Source of the DNA: Verrucomicrobiota bacterium
GTDB taxonomy: Bacteria > Verrucomicrobiota > Verrucomicrobiia > Verrucomicrobiales > Verrucomicrobiaceae
Direction: 5' to 3'
Length of the DNA: 64,000 bases
Assembly (NCBI GenBank): GCA_025360015.1
Contig: JANYCZ010000059.1
Coordinates: 62,001 to 126,000, forward strand
In this document: piece after piece, positions 51,447 through 62,218 of the stretch
Numbering within the stretch: position 1 is the first letter of the stretch
Layout: every line of letters starts with the position of its first letter
Position numbers and translations under genes: made by a program
Notes under the pieces: model-generated
What the model saw: the letters and a program-made list of their open reading frames with translations, nothing else
What the model was told of the DNA's origin: nothing
Database searches by the model: none

Positions 51447-52322
51447 CTACGGCTTCACTTCAATAGGCAGCGTCACCTTGGCCGGAGCCCCGCTTTCAGG
51501 AGCCTGCCAGCGCAGCACTTCGGTCCCAGGTTTGCTGGAATCTTTGGACAGAAGGTACACACGGATTTGCAACGTGCCATTCTCTCCTTCAGGCCGTGGC
51601 ACCGGCTTGATGTGGAGAGTGATTTCGTTGTGCCCATTGACGAGGCCGCCGATGAGGATCTGCTGATCCAGACCATCCCGCACAGGCTCATAGTTGACGC
51701 CATTCATGCTCATCGTCGTTTCATAGCCGAAGGTCTCCAGCTTGCAGCCCGCCTTGTAATCAGGGATGCGGCACAGCGGCGGCGGTGGTGGCATGCTGCC
51801 GGGAGGAGTGTACTCAGGAGTATCCAGAAAGTCAGGGCGCTTGCCCTCCTGCAGGGACTTGAGCACCTCAGGCGCGCCATCCAGGCGGGAGATGCGATTG
51901 CTGTCATACTTCCATGTGCCGTTCTCACGGAAGAATTTCAGCTTCAGGATGTTTTCGCGGATGAGCTCCTTGTCCTGGCCCATGTCGATCCTGCCAAAAT
52001 AAACCAGATGCGCGGTGTCACCCACAGCCTGGGCTTCGAGCAGACGCAGTCCGCCCAGCGCAGGCGGCTGCCCCCCGGAAGCAAACACGGCGTCAGGAAA
52101 AGGCTGGCGCTCACTGACCACGGAATTGCGGATGACCGTCTGGCGGTAGCGGCTGATGTTCGCGGCCCAGGCTTTTGCATCTTTGCGCAGCATGGCATCC
52201 CGCCATTTCAAATACACTTTTTCCAAAACGGCCTGCAGCCCCGCGCCCTCCTCCTGGCCGTGCGCAGGCACGCAGAGTTGGAACAGGCATAATCCAAGAA
52301 GCAACGGGAAAAACTGGCGCAT
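51447..52322 (-). CDS. Secreted hypothetical protein
   Basis: 291 residues with a signal peptide (MRQFFPLLLGLCLFQLCVPAHG). The first half (about 27-155) resembles a SnoaL/NTF2-like helical-then-beta module (LEKVYLKWRDAMLRKDAKAWAANISRYR). A Pro-rich linker (about 170-180) precedes a beta-rich second half of about 110 residues. I do not recognise the family. Upstream of rnhB on the same strand. Confidence 0.65.
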   Translation of the reverse strand: MRQFFPLLLGLCLFQLCVPAHGQEEGAGLQAVLEKVYLKWRDAMLRKDAKAWAANISRYRQTVIRNSVVSERQPFPDAVFASGGQPPALGGLRLLEAQAVGDTAHLVYFGRIDMGQDKELIRENILKLKFFRENGTWKYDSNRISRLDGAPEVLKSLQEGKRPDFLDTPEYTPPGSMPPPPPLCRIPDYKAGCKLETFGYETTMSMNGVNYEPVRDGLDQQILIGGLVNGHNEITLHIKPVPRPEGENGTLQIRVYLLSKDSSKPGTEVLRWQAPESGAPAKVTLPIEVKP

Positions 52323-52491
52323 GACAGGCGGTTAAAAGAAGAAACAAGTGCATGTTTCACGCAAAAACAACTGCTGATCATCATTTTATGATTCGCGTCT
52401 GAGAAAATTTGCAGTGATAGTTTAATCCAGCGTAAAACCATTTGCCGTTTTGGTGATTCTGGCAAACGTCCACTTTTCTTTCCCCCCAAAC

Positions 52492-53364
52492 ATGGAGTTA
52501 CACAGCGAAGGCCAGCACCGCACCCCCCCGATCGACCGCAATCGGGAGTTGCTGAAGACCGCCCGTGAAGAAATCTATAAGACGGTGGGCGGAGTGAATC
52601 TCTCGGCCTACATCTGGGAACCGGAGATGGACAAAGCACCCGCGTATCCAAAATCGGTCGCGGCTTTCTTCTTCAGCAGCGGCTGGGACAATGGGCAGGT
52701 CGCGCAGTTTGCCCCGCATTGCGTTTACTTTGCCTCACGCGGCATGACGACCATCTGTTTTGATTACCGCGTCGCCACACGTCATGGCACCGGCCCGGTG
52801 GAAGCCATGGCCGATGCGCGCTCTGCCATCCGCTGGATCCGCATGAACGCCGTCGAGCTCGGCATCAATCCCGGCAAGATCGTCGGCGTCGGTGGTTCGG
52901 GCGGTGGCCATGCCATCGCCTCCTCCGCCATCCTCAGCGGCTTTGATGATCCGTCTGACGCGCTGGACTGCAGCCCGGCCCCGAATGCCATCGTGCTGTT
53001 CAATCCGGTGATGGACACCTATTCCAAGCACGCCTTTGGTCGTGACCGCTGGCCGGACCAGGCCACCTCCAAAGCCGCAGACCTCATCCGCGCCATCCGC
53101 CCCGGCCTTCCGCCCATGCTCATCATGCACGGCACCGCTGACCGCGTGGTGCCCTTTGACGGCTCCTATGAGTTTGCCCGCAAGTCGAGCAAGAAGAAGA
53201 ACCTCTGCCGCCTGATCGAGTTCGAAGGCCAGGGCCACGGCTTCTTCAATTTCAATCTCTCCTTCGAGATGTACGAGGCCACGCTCATGGCCATGGACGA
53301 GCTCTTTGTCGAGCTCGGCTTCCTGGAACCCGACCCCGAAGCGGGTCTGGGCAAGGTGGAATAG
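52492..53364 (+). CDS. Alpha/beta hydrolase (carboxylesterase-type), cytoplasmic
   Basis: 290 residues from the ATG at 52492. No signal peptide. The nucleophile elbow GGSGGGHA carries the Ser, HGTADRVVPFDGS the Asp and GQGHGFFNF the His of the triad, the order of the hormone-sensitive-lipase/BD-FAE-like families that act on acetylated sugars or small esters. An oxyanion HGGG motif is replaced by FFFSSGWDNG. Substrate unknown. Confidence 0.8.
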   Translation: MELHSEGQHRTPPIDRNRELLKTAREEIYKTVGGVNLSAYIWEPEMDKAPAYPKSVAAFFFSSGWDNGQVAQFAPHCVYFASRGMTTICFDYRVATRHGTGPVEAMADARSAIRWIRMNAVELGINPGKIVGVGGSGGGHAIASSAILSGFDDPSDALDCSPAPNAIVLFNPVMDTYSKHAFGRDRWPDQATSKAADLIRAIRPGLPPMLIMHGTADRVVPFDGSYEFARKSSKKKNLCRLIEFEGQGHGFFNFNLSFEMYEATLMAMDELFVELGFLEPDPEAGLGKVE

Positions 53365-53515
53365 CCGCCGCTGCCACACTGGCGGGAATGTCGAATTCCA
53401 AAATCCTAATGACGAATTTCCGCTCACACGCCGTTTCGTCTTTGGAATACTTGCGCATTCTCCAGCCGCTTTGACCTCGTCATCCGTTTACTTTTTCAAC
53501 CCCTGCCGCACAACC

Positions 53516-56347
53516 ATGCTCCGCTCTCTCCTCCTCGCAGCCCTCGTCTCCACCGCACATGCCGCCTCCTGGCCGCAGGACACCAGCGATCTCAAAGCCG
53601 ACCCCAAGGCCGAGTACGGCACTCTCGAAAACGGCCTGCGCTACGTCATCCTCCCGCATGATGAGCCGCCCGGCCGCGCCAGCATCCGCCTGTATATGGA
53701 TGTCGGCTCCCTCATGGAGCAGGACGATCAGCAGGGCATGGCACATTACCTTGAGCACATGGCCTTCAACGGCTCTCGCCACTTCAAAGGCGGCGAGATG
53801 GTCGAGTACTTCCAGCGCCTCGGCATGGGCTTCGGTGCGGACACCAATGCGCACACGTCCTTCAAGGAGACAGTGTACATGCTCGAACTCCCCAAGATGG
53901 ACGCCAAATACATCACCGAAGGCTTCCAGCTCTTCCGCGATGACCTCGACGGCATGCTGCTCAACGAGACCGAGATCGACAAGGAGCGTGGCATCATCCT
54001 CAGCGAAAAGCTCAGCCGCGACTCCATCGAGTACCGCACCATGATGGCAGGCTACAAGTTCGCCATGCCGGAGTCCATCCTGCCTGACCGCATGCCCATC
54101 GGCACGGAAGAGATGATCAAAAACATGAAGCGCCCCCGCTTCGCCGAGTTTTACGAAAAGTACTACACGCCCAAGCGCGCCACCATCGTGGCCGTCGGTG
54201 ATTTCAAAGACACCGCCGCCGTCAAAGCCGAGATCGAAAAACAGTTCAAAGACGCCAAACCGAAACATGGCGACGCTGAAGACCCGAACCTCGGCAAAGT
54301 CACCTCCGGCTACGGCATCATCGCCAAGCTGCACACCGAGATGCAGGCCGAGGCACTCACCCTCTCCATCGAGATCCCCCGCCCTGCCAAGAACAAGCCC
54401 GACAACGCCGCTACCCGCCGCGAGAAGACCATCCGCGATCTCGCAGACATGATGATCAATCAGCGCCTGTCCAAGCTCTCGAAGGCCGAAGGCGCTCCCT
54501 TCATGGGCGCAGAAAGCTACAGCTACGAGTATCTTGAATTCGTCAGCGTGGACGGCATCCAGGCCCAGTGTGATCCGAAGAACTGGCAGGCCACGCTCAC
54601 CCTGCTGGAAACCGAAATGCGCCGCGCCATCGAGCACGGCTTCACCGAGGCGGAATTTGAAGAAGCCAAAGCAACGATTTTGAAAGGAGCCAAGCTCCGT
54701 GCCGACCAGGCCGACAGCCGCAAATCCCGCGATCTCGCCAGCGGCCTCGTCAGCATTCTCGCCAGCAAGAAAGTCTTCACCCATCCTGCGGACGATCTCG
54801 CCCGCATCTCCACGGTGCTCGCCAGCTTGAAGAAAGAAGACAGCCACGCCGCGCTCGTGGAAGACTGGAAGGGCGATGACGTGCAGCTCTTCCTGGGTGG
54901 CAATCTCAAGCTCGAAGGCGATGCCTCCAAGCAGATCATCGACACCTTCAAGGCCAGCCGCGCCAAGCCCGTGGCTGCTCCCGTAAAAGAAGAAACCGCC
55001 GCCTTTGCCTACGCCGACTTTGGCCCTGCCGGCAAAGTCGCCAGCCGCAGCGAAGCCAAGGACCTCGAAATCAGTCAGGCCGTGTTTGAAAACAAGGTGC
55101 GCTTCAACTTCAAGCACACCGAGTTTGAAAAAGGCACCATCCGCGTGCTCATCAATTTCGGCGGCGGCAAGCTCAGCACCCCCACCGACAAGCCTGGGAT
55201 CATCCCCTTTGCGCAGAGCACCTTCCAGCTCGGCGGCCTTGAAAAACACGGCGTCGATGACATCCGCCGCATCTTCGCAAGCCGCACCGTGGGCAGTGAT
55301 TTCGCCATCGGTGATGAAGCCTTCCTCCTCAGCGGCCGCACCACTCCGGCGGATCTGGATGCCCAGCTCCAGCTCCTCACCGCCTACCTCGTCGCTCCCG
55401 GCTATCGCGACGAAGCCGCACGCCAGTTTGAGAAAAACATCGACCCCCTCTACACCCAGCTCCAGCACACCGCCGAAGGCGTCATGAACAACGACGTCGT
55501 CAGCTTCATGCACTCCGGCGACACCCGCTGGGGCTTTCCCAAGGCCGAAGAACTCCGCAAGCGCACGCTCGCCGAACTCAAAGCCTGGCTCACCCCGGCG
55601 CTCACTCAGGACTACCTTGAAGTCACCGTACTCGGAGATATCGATGCCGAAACCGCGCTTGCAGCGGTGGCCAAGACCCTCGGTGCCCTGCCCGCCCGTG
55701 CCGACAAAAAACCCGCTTATGAAAAAGAGCGCGCCGTCGCCTTTCCCAAGCGCGAGGACAGCAAGACCTTCCCCTTTGATACCGAGATCCCGAAGGCCAT
55801 CGCCTCCGTTTACTGGCCCACCACGGACATGCTCCAGATCAAGCGCACGCGCCGCCTTACCGTCCTCGGCTCCATCCTCGACGACCGCCTCCGCATCAAA
55901 GTGCGTGAAGAACTCGGAGACACCTACAGCCCTGCCTGCTACCACGTCGCCAACGACACCTTCACTGGCTACGGCTACATGACGACCATGATCGAGTGCA
56001 AGCCAGAGCTGGCCGTTTCACTCACCACTCTCGTCACGGAGATCGCCGACAAGCTTTCCGCCGGCCCCATCACCGATGATGAATTCGACCGCGCCATCAA
56101 GCCGATGCTCGCGCAGCTCGAACAGATGCGCCGCGACAACCGCTACTGGTCCATGAACGTCCTCCGCTGTGCGCAGGAGCACCCCGAGCGCCTCGACTGG
56201 GCCCGCAGCTTCGTCAGCGATTTCTCCGGCATCAAAAAGGACGAGCTCGAAGCCCTCGCCAAAGAATATCTCGGAGCCACTCGCGCCGTCAGCGCCGACA
56301 TCATTCCAATCGAGAAGAAGGAAAGCGCGAAGGAGCCGGCCAAATAG
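53516..56347 (+). CDS. M16 family zinc metallopeptidase, secreted
   Basis: 943 residues from the ATG at 53516, where a signal peptide (MLRSLLLAALVSTAHAA) starts. The inverted zinc motif HYLEH is at 77-81, with the downstream Glu expected in NETEIDKERGIILSE. Two M16 domains and two inactive halves (to about 930) match the size of periplasmic PqqL/pitrilysin-like enzymes, which degrade small peptides. A minus-strand open frame of 821 codons overlaps it and is a shadow of biased codon use. Confidence 0.92.
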   Translation: MLRSLLLAALVSTAHAASWPQDTSDLKADPKAEYGTLENGLRYVILPHDEPPGRASIRLYMDVGSLMEQDDQQGMAHYLEHMAFNGSRHFKGGEMVEYFQRLGMGFGADTNAHTSFKETVYMLELPKMDAKYITEGFQLFRDDLDGMLLNETEIDKERGIILSEKLSRDSIEYRTMMAGYKFAMPESILPDRMPIGTEEMIKNMKRPRFAEFYEKYYTPKRATIVAVGDFKDTAAVKAEIEKQFKDAKPKHGDAEDPNLGKVTSGYGIIAKLHTEMQAEALTLSIEIPRPAKNKPDNAATRREKTIRDLADMMINQRLSKLSKAEGAPFMGAESYSYEYLEFVSVDGIQAQCDPKNWQATLTLLETEMRRAIEHGFTEAEFEEAKATILKGAKLRADQADSRKSRDLASGLVSILASKKVFTHPADDLARISTVLASLKKEDSHAALVEDWKGDDVQLFLGGNLKLEGDASKQIIDTFKASRAKPVAAPVKEETAAFAYADFGPAGKVASRSEAKDLEISQAVFENKVRFNFKHTEFEKGTIRVLINFGGGKLSTPTDKPGIIPFAQSTFQLGGLEKHGVDDIRRIFASRTVGSDFAIGDEAFLLSGRTTPADLDAQLQLLTAYLVAPGYRDEAARQFEKNIDPLYTQLQHTAEGVMNNDVVSFMHSGDTRWGFPKAEELRKRTLAELKAWLTPALTQDYLEVTVLGDIDAETALAAVAKTLGALPARADKKPAYEKERAVAFPKREDSKTFPFDTEIPKAIASVYWPTTDMLQIKRTRRLTVLGSILDDRLRIKVREELGDTYSPACYHVANDTFTGYGYMTTMIECKPELAVSLTTLVTEIADKLSAGPITDDEFDRAIKPMLAQLEQMRRDNRYWSMNVLRCAQEHPERLDWARSFVSDFSGIKKDELEALAKEYLGATRAVSADIIPIEKKESAKEPAK

Positions 56348-56384
56348 AGTCTCTCGCCGCAGCCCGCCCTTTATCTCAAATCAG

Positions 56385-56419
56385 CAGCCCGCACATCACG
56401 ATGTGCGGGCTGTTTTTTT
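56385..56419 (+). terminator. Rho-independent terminator after the M16 peptidase gene
   Basis: CAGCCCGCACAT and ATGTGCGGGCTG form a perfect 12-bp stem with a 4-base loop (CACG), followed by seven T. It lies 37 bases after the stop codon of the peptidase gene. Confidence 0.93.
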
Positions 56420-56481
56420 ATCGCAACGCGCTGAACGTCATAGAGGCAGCCTGCCTGTGGATTGGAATCCCTTCCCCCACG

Positions 56482-57181
<700 letters not shown>

Positions 57182-57274
57182 GGGTGCTTTGCATGAGTGG
57201 GGATGCGGGTCTGTGCAAGGTTGAGTTTCCAGTTGCCCCCGCTCCACTCGGCACCTATGAAAACCCATGGCGGT

Positions 57275-57525
57275 GGGCGTCCTATCGGGTGCCCTCCGTT
57301 TTCTTTATCTGCATCGCGTGTCAAACACACGCCGTGCAGCCGTTCGCAGATGCAGGGAAGGCCGTGAGAACCGGCCACAGTGGCGCTGCGGTATCGGGTA
57401 ACGACCCTCCATTCATGTCCCTCGGGACATGGAACACAGCCAATCGGGAGCAATCCTGGTGAAGGCGGAGGCGAGGTGCGACGTCAGACGTCGCGCAAAC
57501 CCGGAGTCCGAACATCTCGCTGCGA
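57275..57525 (+). promoter_or_regulatory. Cobalamin (adenosylcobalamin-type) riboswitch
   Basis: The leader of the TonB-dependent receptor gene carries the cobalamin riboswitch pattern: TCGGGTGCCCTC at 57285, the core GGGAAGGCCGTGAGAACCGG from 57355, CACAGTGGCGCTGCGGTA, a hairpin GTCCCTCGGGAC, GAAGGCGGAGGCGAGGTGCGA and the closing ACCCGGAGTCCGAAC at about 57499. The order and spacing fit the family, and the downstream gene is the expected target. High vitamin B12 would lower expression. The minus strand up to 57181 is the thiE start. Confidence 0.8.
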
Positions 57526-57593
57526 ACACATCATCCGACCCGCCACTTGGCGTGCGCGGATGATTTCATCGAACCAATGAACAACCCAACGAC

Positions 57594-59564
57594 ATGTACC
57601 TCCAGAAAAACTCTGGTCGCCGCCCCTGCGCAGCGATCACGGCGGCCCTCTTAGCCGCCATCCAACTCAGCTCGGCACAAACGCCCGCTCAGACTCCGAC
57701 CAAAAAACAGCCGCAGCAGCAAAAGCAAACGCAGCAGCAAAAAAGTCAGCTTCCGCAACAGCCGCAGGCGACGACGGCCCCCGGCACTTCTGCCACAGAC
57801 ATCCCCGAAGTCGTCGTCACCGCGACGATGACGGAAACGGAATCCTGGCGCACCGCCAGCAGCGTCACCGTCATCGACCGCAAGAAGATCGAGGAGAACC
57901 AGTACCGCTTTGCCGTCGATGCCCTGCGCAACGTCCCCGGTGTGGCCATCGCCACCCCCGGCATCCCCGGCAACGTCGCCACCGTGATGACCCGCGGCAC
58001 CACCACAAAGGACACCGCCGTCATGATTGATGGCAGGCCCATGCCTGCGAACCTCGCCGGCTCCTTCAACCTCGAAACCATGACGCTGGACAACGTGGAG
58101 CGCATCGAAGTGCTGCGCGGCCCCGCCGCCAGCCTCTACGGCGGGCGCACCATGGGTGGTGTCATCAACATCATCACCCGCAGCGGCAAAGGTCTGGCCA
58201 AGCCCAAGACCACGGCCTTCTTTGAGACGGGCAGCTACGGCACCTTCCGCGAAGGCCTCAGCTCCCTCGGCGCCATCGGCAAGCTCGACTGGGGCTTTGA
58301 GGCCAGCCGTACCGACATGGCCGGGCAGCGCGAAAACAGTCAGTTTCGCCAAACCAGTGCGGCAGGCAAAGTCGGCTACCAGCTTGCGGACAGCCTGCGC
58401 TTTGACCTCGACACCCGCTACTACACCGCGCAGGTCGGCAGCCCCGGCAACATCTACAACGTGGACCCGGATGCCCGGGTGCTGTCTGAATTCTGGAGCA
58501 TTTCACCACGCCTCGTCTGGAACACGAATGATCGATGGACGCAGTCGCTCACCTTCTCCCACAGCCAGTTCCGGCAGGTGGCCACGGGCATGGGCGGCTT
58601 CTTCAATCCGAACAACCGTACCAGCTCCCGCACCGACTTTTTGGAATACAAAAGCGTCGTGAAAGTGACGGACAAATGGACCCTCACCGCAGGTGCGTGG
58701 TTTCAAGATCAAAAGATCAGCCGCTACAATGACACCGCCCAGATGCTGGACATCTCCCAGGCGCAGACCAACTACGCCTTCTTCCTCCAGTCGCAGGCGG
58801 AGCTCTTCAAGGGCTTCAACCTCATCGGCGGAGTGCGCTACGACAAGTATTCGGATTTCGACAGCGCCCTCACCTGGCGCAGCGGCATCAGCTACCAAGT
58901 CCCTGTGGTAAACACCGTGCTGCATGCCAACTACGGCACCGCCTACACTCCGCCCACGCCGCAGGATCTCACGCCCGTCTTTGGTGGCAATCCCAATCTG
59001 GTGAACCCCGAGCGCAGCCGTGGCTATGAGTTCGGCATCGCGCAGCCGTTGTTCCAAAATAAGCTGACGCTGCGCGCCACCTACTTCCACAATGACCTGC
59101 GCAACACCTACCAGTACCTGCCGCCGTTCTTCATCCCCGTGGCCGTCGGCTCCGCCACCACCCAGGGCCTGGAAAGCGGCCTCGACTGGAACCCCTGCGC
59201 TATGTTTGGCGTGAACCTCAACTACACCTACCTGGGCGCCTATGACAATACCAACATGGCGCGCCTGGTGCGCCGCCCGCGCCACACCGTCTCCGCCGGC
59301 ATCCGCTTCCAGCCCGTGCCCGCGCTGACGTTCAACCTCAACGCCGTCTATGTCATCGACCGCGAGGACTTCGACCCCGTCACCTTCGCGCAGCGCGATC
59401 TGGAGGACTACCTCAACGTGCGCCTCTCCGCCAACCTGCGCGTGAATGAGCACCTCGATCTCTTTGCCCGGGTGGAAAACCTCCTCGGTCAAAAATACTC
59501 CGAGATCCCCGGCTATCCCGTCATGAGCACCGGAGCCTACGCCGGGCTGCGTTTGCGCTTTTGA
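57594..59564 (+). CDS. TonB-dependent receptor, BtuB-like
   Basis: 656 residues, signal peptide to about residue 28, then a Gln/Pro/Lys-rich stretch (about 33-60) before the TonB box region EVVVTATMTET. The plug (about 70-190) has DALRNVPGV, TRGTTTKDTAVMIDG, VERIEVLRGPAASLYGGRTMGGVINIITR. The beta barrel ends in LRLRF with a C-terminal Phe. The upstream riboswitch says it takes up cobalamin or a corrinoid. A cytoplasmic-membrane transporter is not in the window. Confidence 0.93.
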   Translation: MYLQKNSGRRPCAAITAALLAAIQLSSAQTPAQTPTKKQPQQQKQTQQQKSQLPQQPQATTAPGTSATDIPEVVVTATMTETESWRTASSVTVIDRKKIEENQYRFAVDALRNVPGVAIATPGIPGNVATVMTRGTTTKDTAVMIDGRPMPANLAGSFNLETMTLDNVERIEVLRGPAASLYGGRTMGGVINIITRSGKGLAKPKTTAFFETGSYGTFREGLSSLGAIGKLDWGFEASRTDMAGQRENSQFRQTSAAGKVGYQLADSLRFDLDTRYYTAQVGSPGNIYNVDPDARVLSEFWSISPRLVWNTNDRWTQSLTFSHSQFRQVATGMGGFFNPNNRTSSRTDFLEYKSVVKVTDKWTLTAGAWFQDQKISRYNDTAQMLDISQAQTNYAFFLQSQAELFKGFNLIGGVRYDKYSDFDSALTWRSGISYQVPVVNTVLHANYGTAYTPPTPQDLTPVFGGNPNLVNPERSRGYEFGIAQPLFQNKLTLRATYFHNDLRNTYQYLPPFFIPVAVGSATTQGLESGLDWNPCAMFGVNLNYTYLGAYDNTNMARLVRRPRHTVSAGIRFQPVPALTFNLNAVYVIDREDFDPVTFAQRDLEDYLNVRLSANLRVNEHLDLFARVENLLGQKYSEIPGYPVMSTGAYAGLRLRF

Positions 59565-59586
59565 TCTGCGTGGCTAACACTGCGGC

Positions 59587-60363
59587 GTGAGCAAACCCGC
59601 GCCACGCCTCGAATCCCCTGCCGCACTGCGCGAACGTTTCATCCGTCGCGTCAGTGCGGACAGTCCTTTTTACCGGCTGTTCGATCACTTGCCGGACCTC
59701 GCCTTCTTCGCCAAAGACAGCGACTTCCGCTTCATGTGCGCCAGCCGCCGCTTCATGGACCGCTTTGGCATCACCGAAGAAGCCGGCATCGTCGGCAAAA
59801 ACGACTTCGATCTCTTCCCCGCCCGCCTTGCCGAAAACTTCCGCCGCGATGACGAAGAAGTCCTCCGCACCGGCAAAGCCCAGCTCAACATCGTCGAGCT
59901 CTTCTTCACCGACCAAGGCCTGCCCGACTGGTTCGTCACCAACAAGCTGCCGCTCACCGACGCCAAAGGCCGCGTCATCGGCATCATGGGCACCGTGCAG
60001 AGCTTTGAGGGCAAGAAGCAGATGCTGCAGCCCTACCTGCAGATCGACCGCGCGCTCGCCTACATCCGCGAGCACTTCCGCACCGGCGTCTCCATCACCG
60101 AGCTCGCGCAGATCGTCCACCTCTCCCCCCGGCAGCTTCACCGCAAATTCGTCGAGACCTTCGGTGCCAGCCCCCAGGCCTTCATCATGAAGCTCCGCAT
60201 CCAGGCCGCCTGTGAAGCCCTGCAGCGCGAAGGTGCCAACATCTCCGACGTCGCCCGCGACCTCGGCTTCTGCGATCAAAGCGCCCTCACCCACCACTTC
60301 CACCGCCACATGGGCCTCACCCCGCTGCGGTACCTGCAGCAGTTCCGCCTCCGCCGCACGTAG
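59587..60363 (+). CDS. PAS-AraC type transcriptional regulator
   Basis: 258 residues, GTG start 22 bases after the receptor stop. A PAS domain (about 28-145: FDHLPDLAFFAKDSDFRFMCASRRF, VGKNDFDLFP, LTDAKGRVIGIMGTVQ) is followed by an AraC/XylS double helix-turn-helix (about 155-255: ITELAQIVHLSPRQLHRKFVETFGASP; ISDVARDLGFCDQSALTHHFHRHMGLTP). Probably cotranscribed with the receptor and so also under B12 control. The ligand of the PAS part is unknown. Confidence 0.9.
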   Translation: MSKPAPRLESPAALRERFIRRVSADSPFYRLFDHLPDLAFFAKDSDFRFMCASRRFMDRFGITEEAGIVGKNDFDLFPARLAENFRRDDEEVLRTGKAQLNIVELFFTDQGLPDWFVTNKLPLTDAKGRVIGIMGTVQSFEGKKQMLQPYLQIDRALAYIREHFRTGVSITELAQIVHLSPRQLHRKFVETFGASPQAFIMKLRIQAACEALQREGANISDVARDLGFCDQSALTHHFHRHMGLTPLRYLQQFRLRRT

Positions 60364-60512
60364 CTGCAGCAATCCTCCTCTTCCTCACACTCCTCCTCCC
60401 AGAAGAGAAAGCCCTCACGAGATCCAAATCACCAGCCACGCCGCAACCAGATTTGCAATTTCCGGTTGCCGCAACCCCGAAGCCCTGTTACAGACTCGAC
60501 CCCACGATTTTC

Positions 60513-60587
60513 GCGCGATTAGCTCAGTGGTAGAGCATTGCCTTCACACGGCAAGGGTCGCAGGTTCGAACCCTGCATCGCGCACCA
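60513..60587 (+). tRNA. tRNA-Val (anticodon CAC)
   Basis: Acceptor GCGCGAT/ATCGCGC, D arm TAGCTCAGTGGTAGAGCA, anticodon arm TTGCC-TTCACAC-GGCAA (anticodon CAC), T arm CAGGTTCGAACCCTG, then encoded CCA. Confidence 0.96.
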
Positions 60588-60749
60588 TTTCGTAATTCGA
60601 TATTCTTATCGTTTCCACTAAGCGGGCGAACTCCTGGTGTTCTGTGCGTCCAGTGGCTCTATCACGGACGATGGATGCAAGTGACTCCCAAAGGTGCCCT
60701 GATTTTGAGCGGCCTTGAGTTTTCACCGAAATCCAACCTCTGTGTCCTC

Positions 60750-61451
60750 ATGTACTACGCTTCTCCTGATGAAATTCTCACCCGCCTGGAGGCTGGCTTT
60801 GACGCCAACTCGTCCCACCTGAAAGACGTGGAGAACGAGCTCCGCGTCAACGTTCAGCGCGGCCGCGACTTCGGGGCCAAGCATGGGGCCGACCGGGGGC
60901 TCAGCAGCACATGGAACGACATCGAGGAAATACTGCAGCGCATTCAACTCCTGGCCGACGAGATCGATCAAGCTCCCCAGGGCAGGCACGATCAAAAAGA
61001 CATCGAACACGCACTGAAGGCATGGAAAACGCTGCAAGCAGAGGCCTCGAATCTGGAAACGGAGCTGGTAGACCTGCGTGATCAAGTCGCGGGTCTTGAC
61101 CTGCCTGCCCGGCAGGAATGGAACGCACTGGCACAGACTTTTGAGGAAGAACTGAGGGCCCTTCTTGTCTGCGCCAAGACTCTGCGCATCAGGCTCGAAC
61201 TACAGGACGGGCGCAGCCAGGAGGAGGTGGACCAATTCATCCGGGACGTGCTCACAGAGCTGCGCGAGCGCCCCAGGCCAGAAAATGTGGATGCCAGCAC
61301 CTATGAGCTCGAATACCTCAAGTCCGCCATCGAGATCGCCCACGAAAAGCAGGAGAGCCTTGGCTTTCCTGTGATCATCAAGACGCTGTTCACCTGGTAT
61401 GAGAATCCGGAGGAGCGTGTGGGCCGGACGCTGCTAGTGCCCATCGACTAG
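60750..61451 (+). CDS. Coiled-coil hypothetical protein
   Basis: 233 residues from the ATG at 60750; an earlier in-frame ATG at 60675 is possible but gives an unlikely N-terminus. The protein is rich in Glu, Leu, Asp and Gln, with heptad-like helices at about 75-160. No signal peptide or known family. It stands alone after tRNA-Val. Confidence 0.6.
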   Translation: MYYASPDEILTRLEAGFDANSSHLKDVENELRVNVQRGRDFGAKHGADRGLSSTWNDIEEILQRIQLLADEIDQAPQGRHDQKDIEHALKAWKTLQAEASNLETELVDLRDQVAGLDLPARQEWNALAQTFEEELRALLVCAKTLRIRLELQDGRSQEEVDQFIRDVLTELRERPRPENVDASTYELEYLKSAIEIAHEKQESLGFPVIIKTLFTWYENPEERVGRTLLVPID

Positions 61452-61636
61452 TTTGGATTCCCAGCTCGGGGAGCTAGGTGATAAATGCCAGTCATGGCCA
61501 GGCATTTTATACCATCTGGCCTCCGAAGCCAATGGGCTGAAGCACTTCATGGTGCAGTCCCAATACCACTCGCCACGGCATCACCACACCTTCATCCCAC
61601 CTCTGACTGGAAGCCGCCGGGAATGATCCGGATGTT

Positions 61637-62218
61637 CTACCAGTCGGGCTGTTTTTGCATGGCTCCGCGCGGAAACTGCACTCGTTCGTATCTTCCTCCA
61701 CCATACCCGCCATGAACGGGGTGGATGACGATGCCGCCTGCTGATATGGAGCCTTTATGCCGCTCATATTCACCCAAGAAATTGAAGGTCTCGGTCGTGA
61801 TTTCATCACCTGTGATCGAGTAGCGTCCCGAAAGCATGCCCATCCGCTGAAAAGTGTCCCCATCTTCGGCGGTCGGCACTTGCCCCTCAATCTGATTCCG
61901 ATAGAGCAGACGCCCATTCGGCCAGAGGCGATAAAAGTGATAGCCATCCACAAGTGTCTCTCGACGCCCGCTCATTTGTTCGCGCGAATAGTGACTGACA
62001 TACAAGGCGTTTGGATCGGGCACACAACTGGCTGCCGATGGAGTATAGTTTTTCACACTCCAACTCGGATGCTCCGGCACAATCATTCCGCTCGGCGACA
62101 CCATCATACGGTGGGGCGCGCAGCTCACTCCCACAAATAAAAGTAGAACCAAGGCGAGTGTATTCAGCAGCTTTATTGCCCACTGTTTTCTCCGAAAACC
62201 ACAGACTGTGTCGCTCAT
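61637..62218 (-). CDS. Small lipoprotein, hypothetical
   Basis: 193 residues. A basic N-terminus and a hydrophobic stretch (about 15-30) end in the lipobox GVS-Cys. The mature part is polar with many Tyr, Gly and Arg and no known motif (YHFYRLWPNGRLLYRNQIEGQ; GGYGGGRYERVQF). It is probably anchored in the outer membrane. Confidence 0.7.
   Translation of the reverse strand: MSDTVCGFRRKQWAIKLLNTLALVLLLFVGVSCAPHRMMVSPSGMIVPEHPSWSVKNYTPSAASCVPDPNALYVSHYSREQMSGRRETLVDGYHFYRLWPNGRLLYRNQIEGQVPTAEDGDTFQRMGMLSGRYSITGDEITTETFNFLGEYERHKGSISAGGIVIHPVHGGYGGGRYERVQFPRGAMQKQPDW

Noticed and set aside
53480-55945. Minus-strand open frame of 821 codons opposite the M16 peptidase gene
   Set aside because: Low-complexity shadow of biased third positions; the plus-strand gene has HxxEH and two M16 domains.
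61485-61715. Plus-strand frame of 76 codons after the coiled-coil gene
   Set aside because: Overlaps the opposite-strand lipoprotein gene and has no recognisable features.
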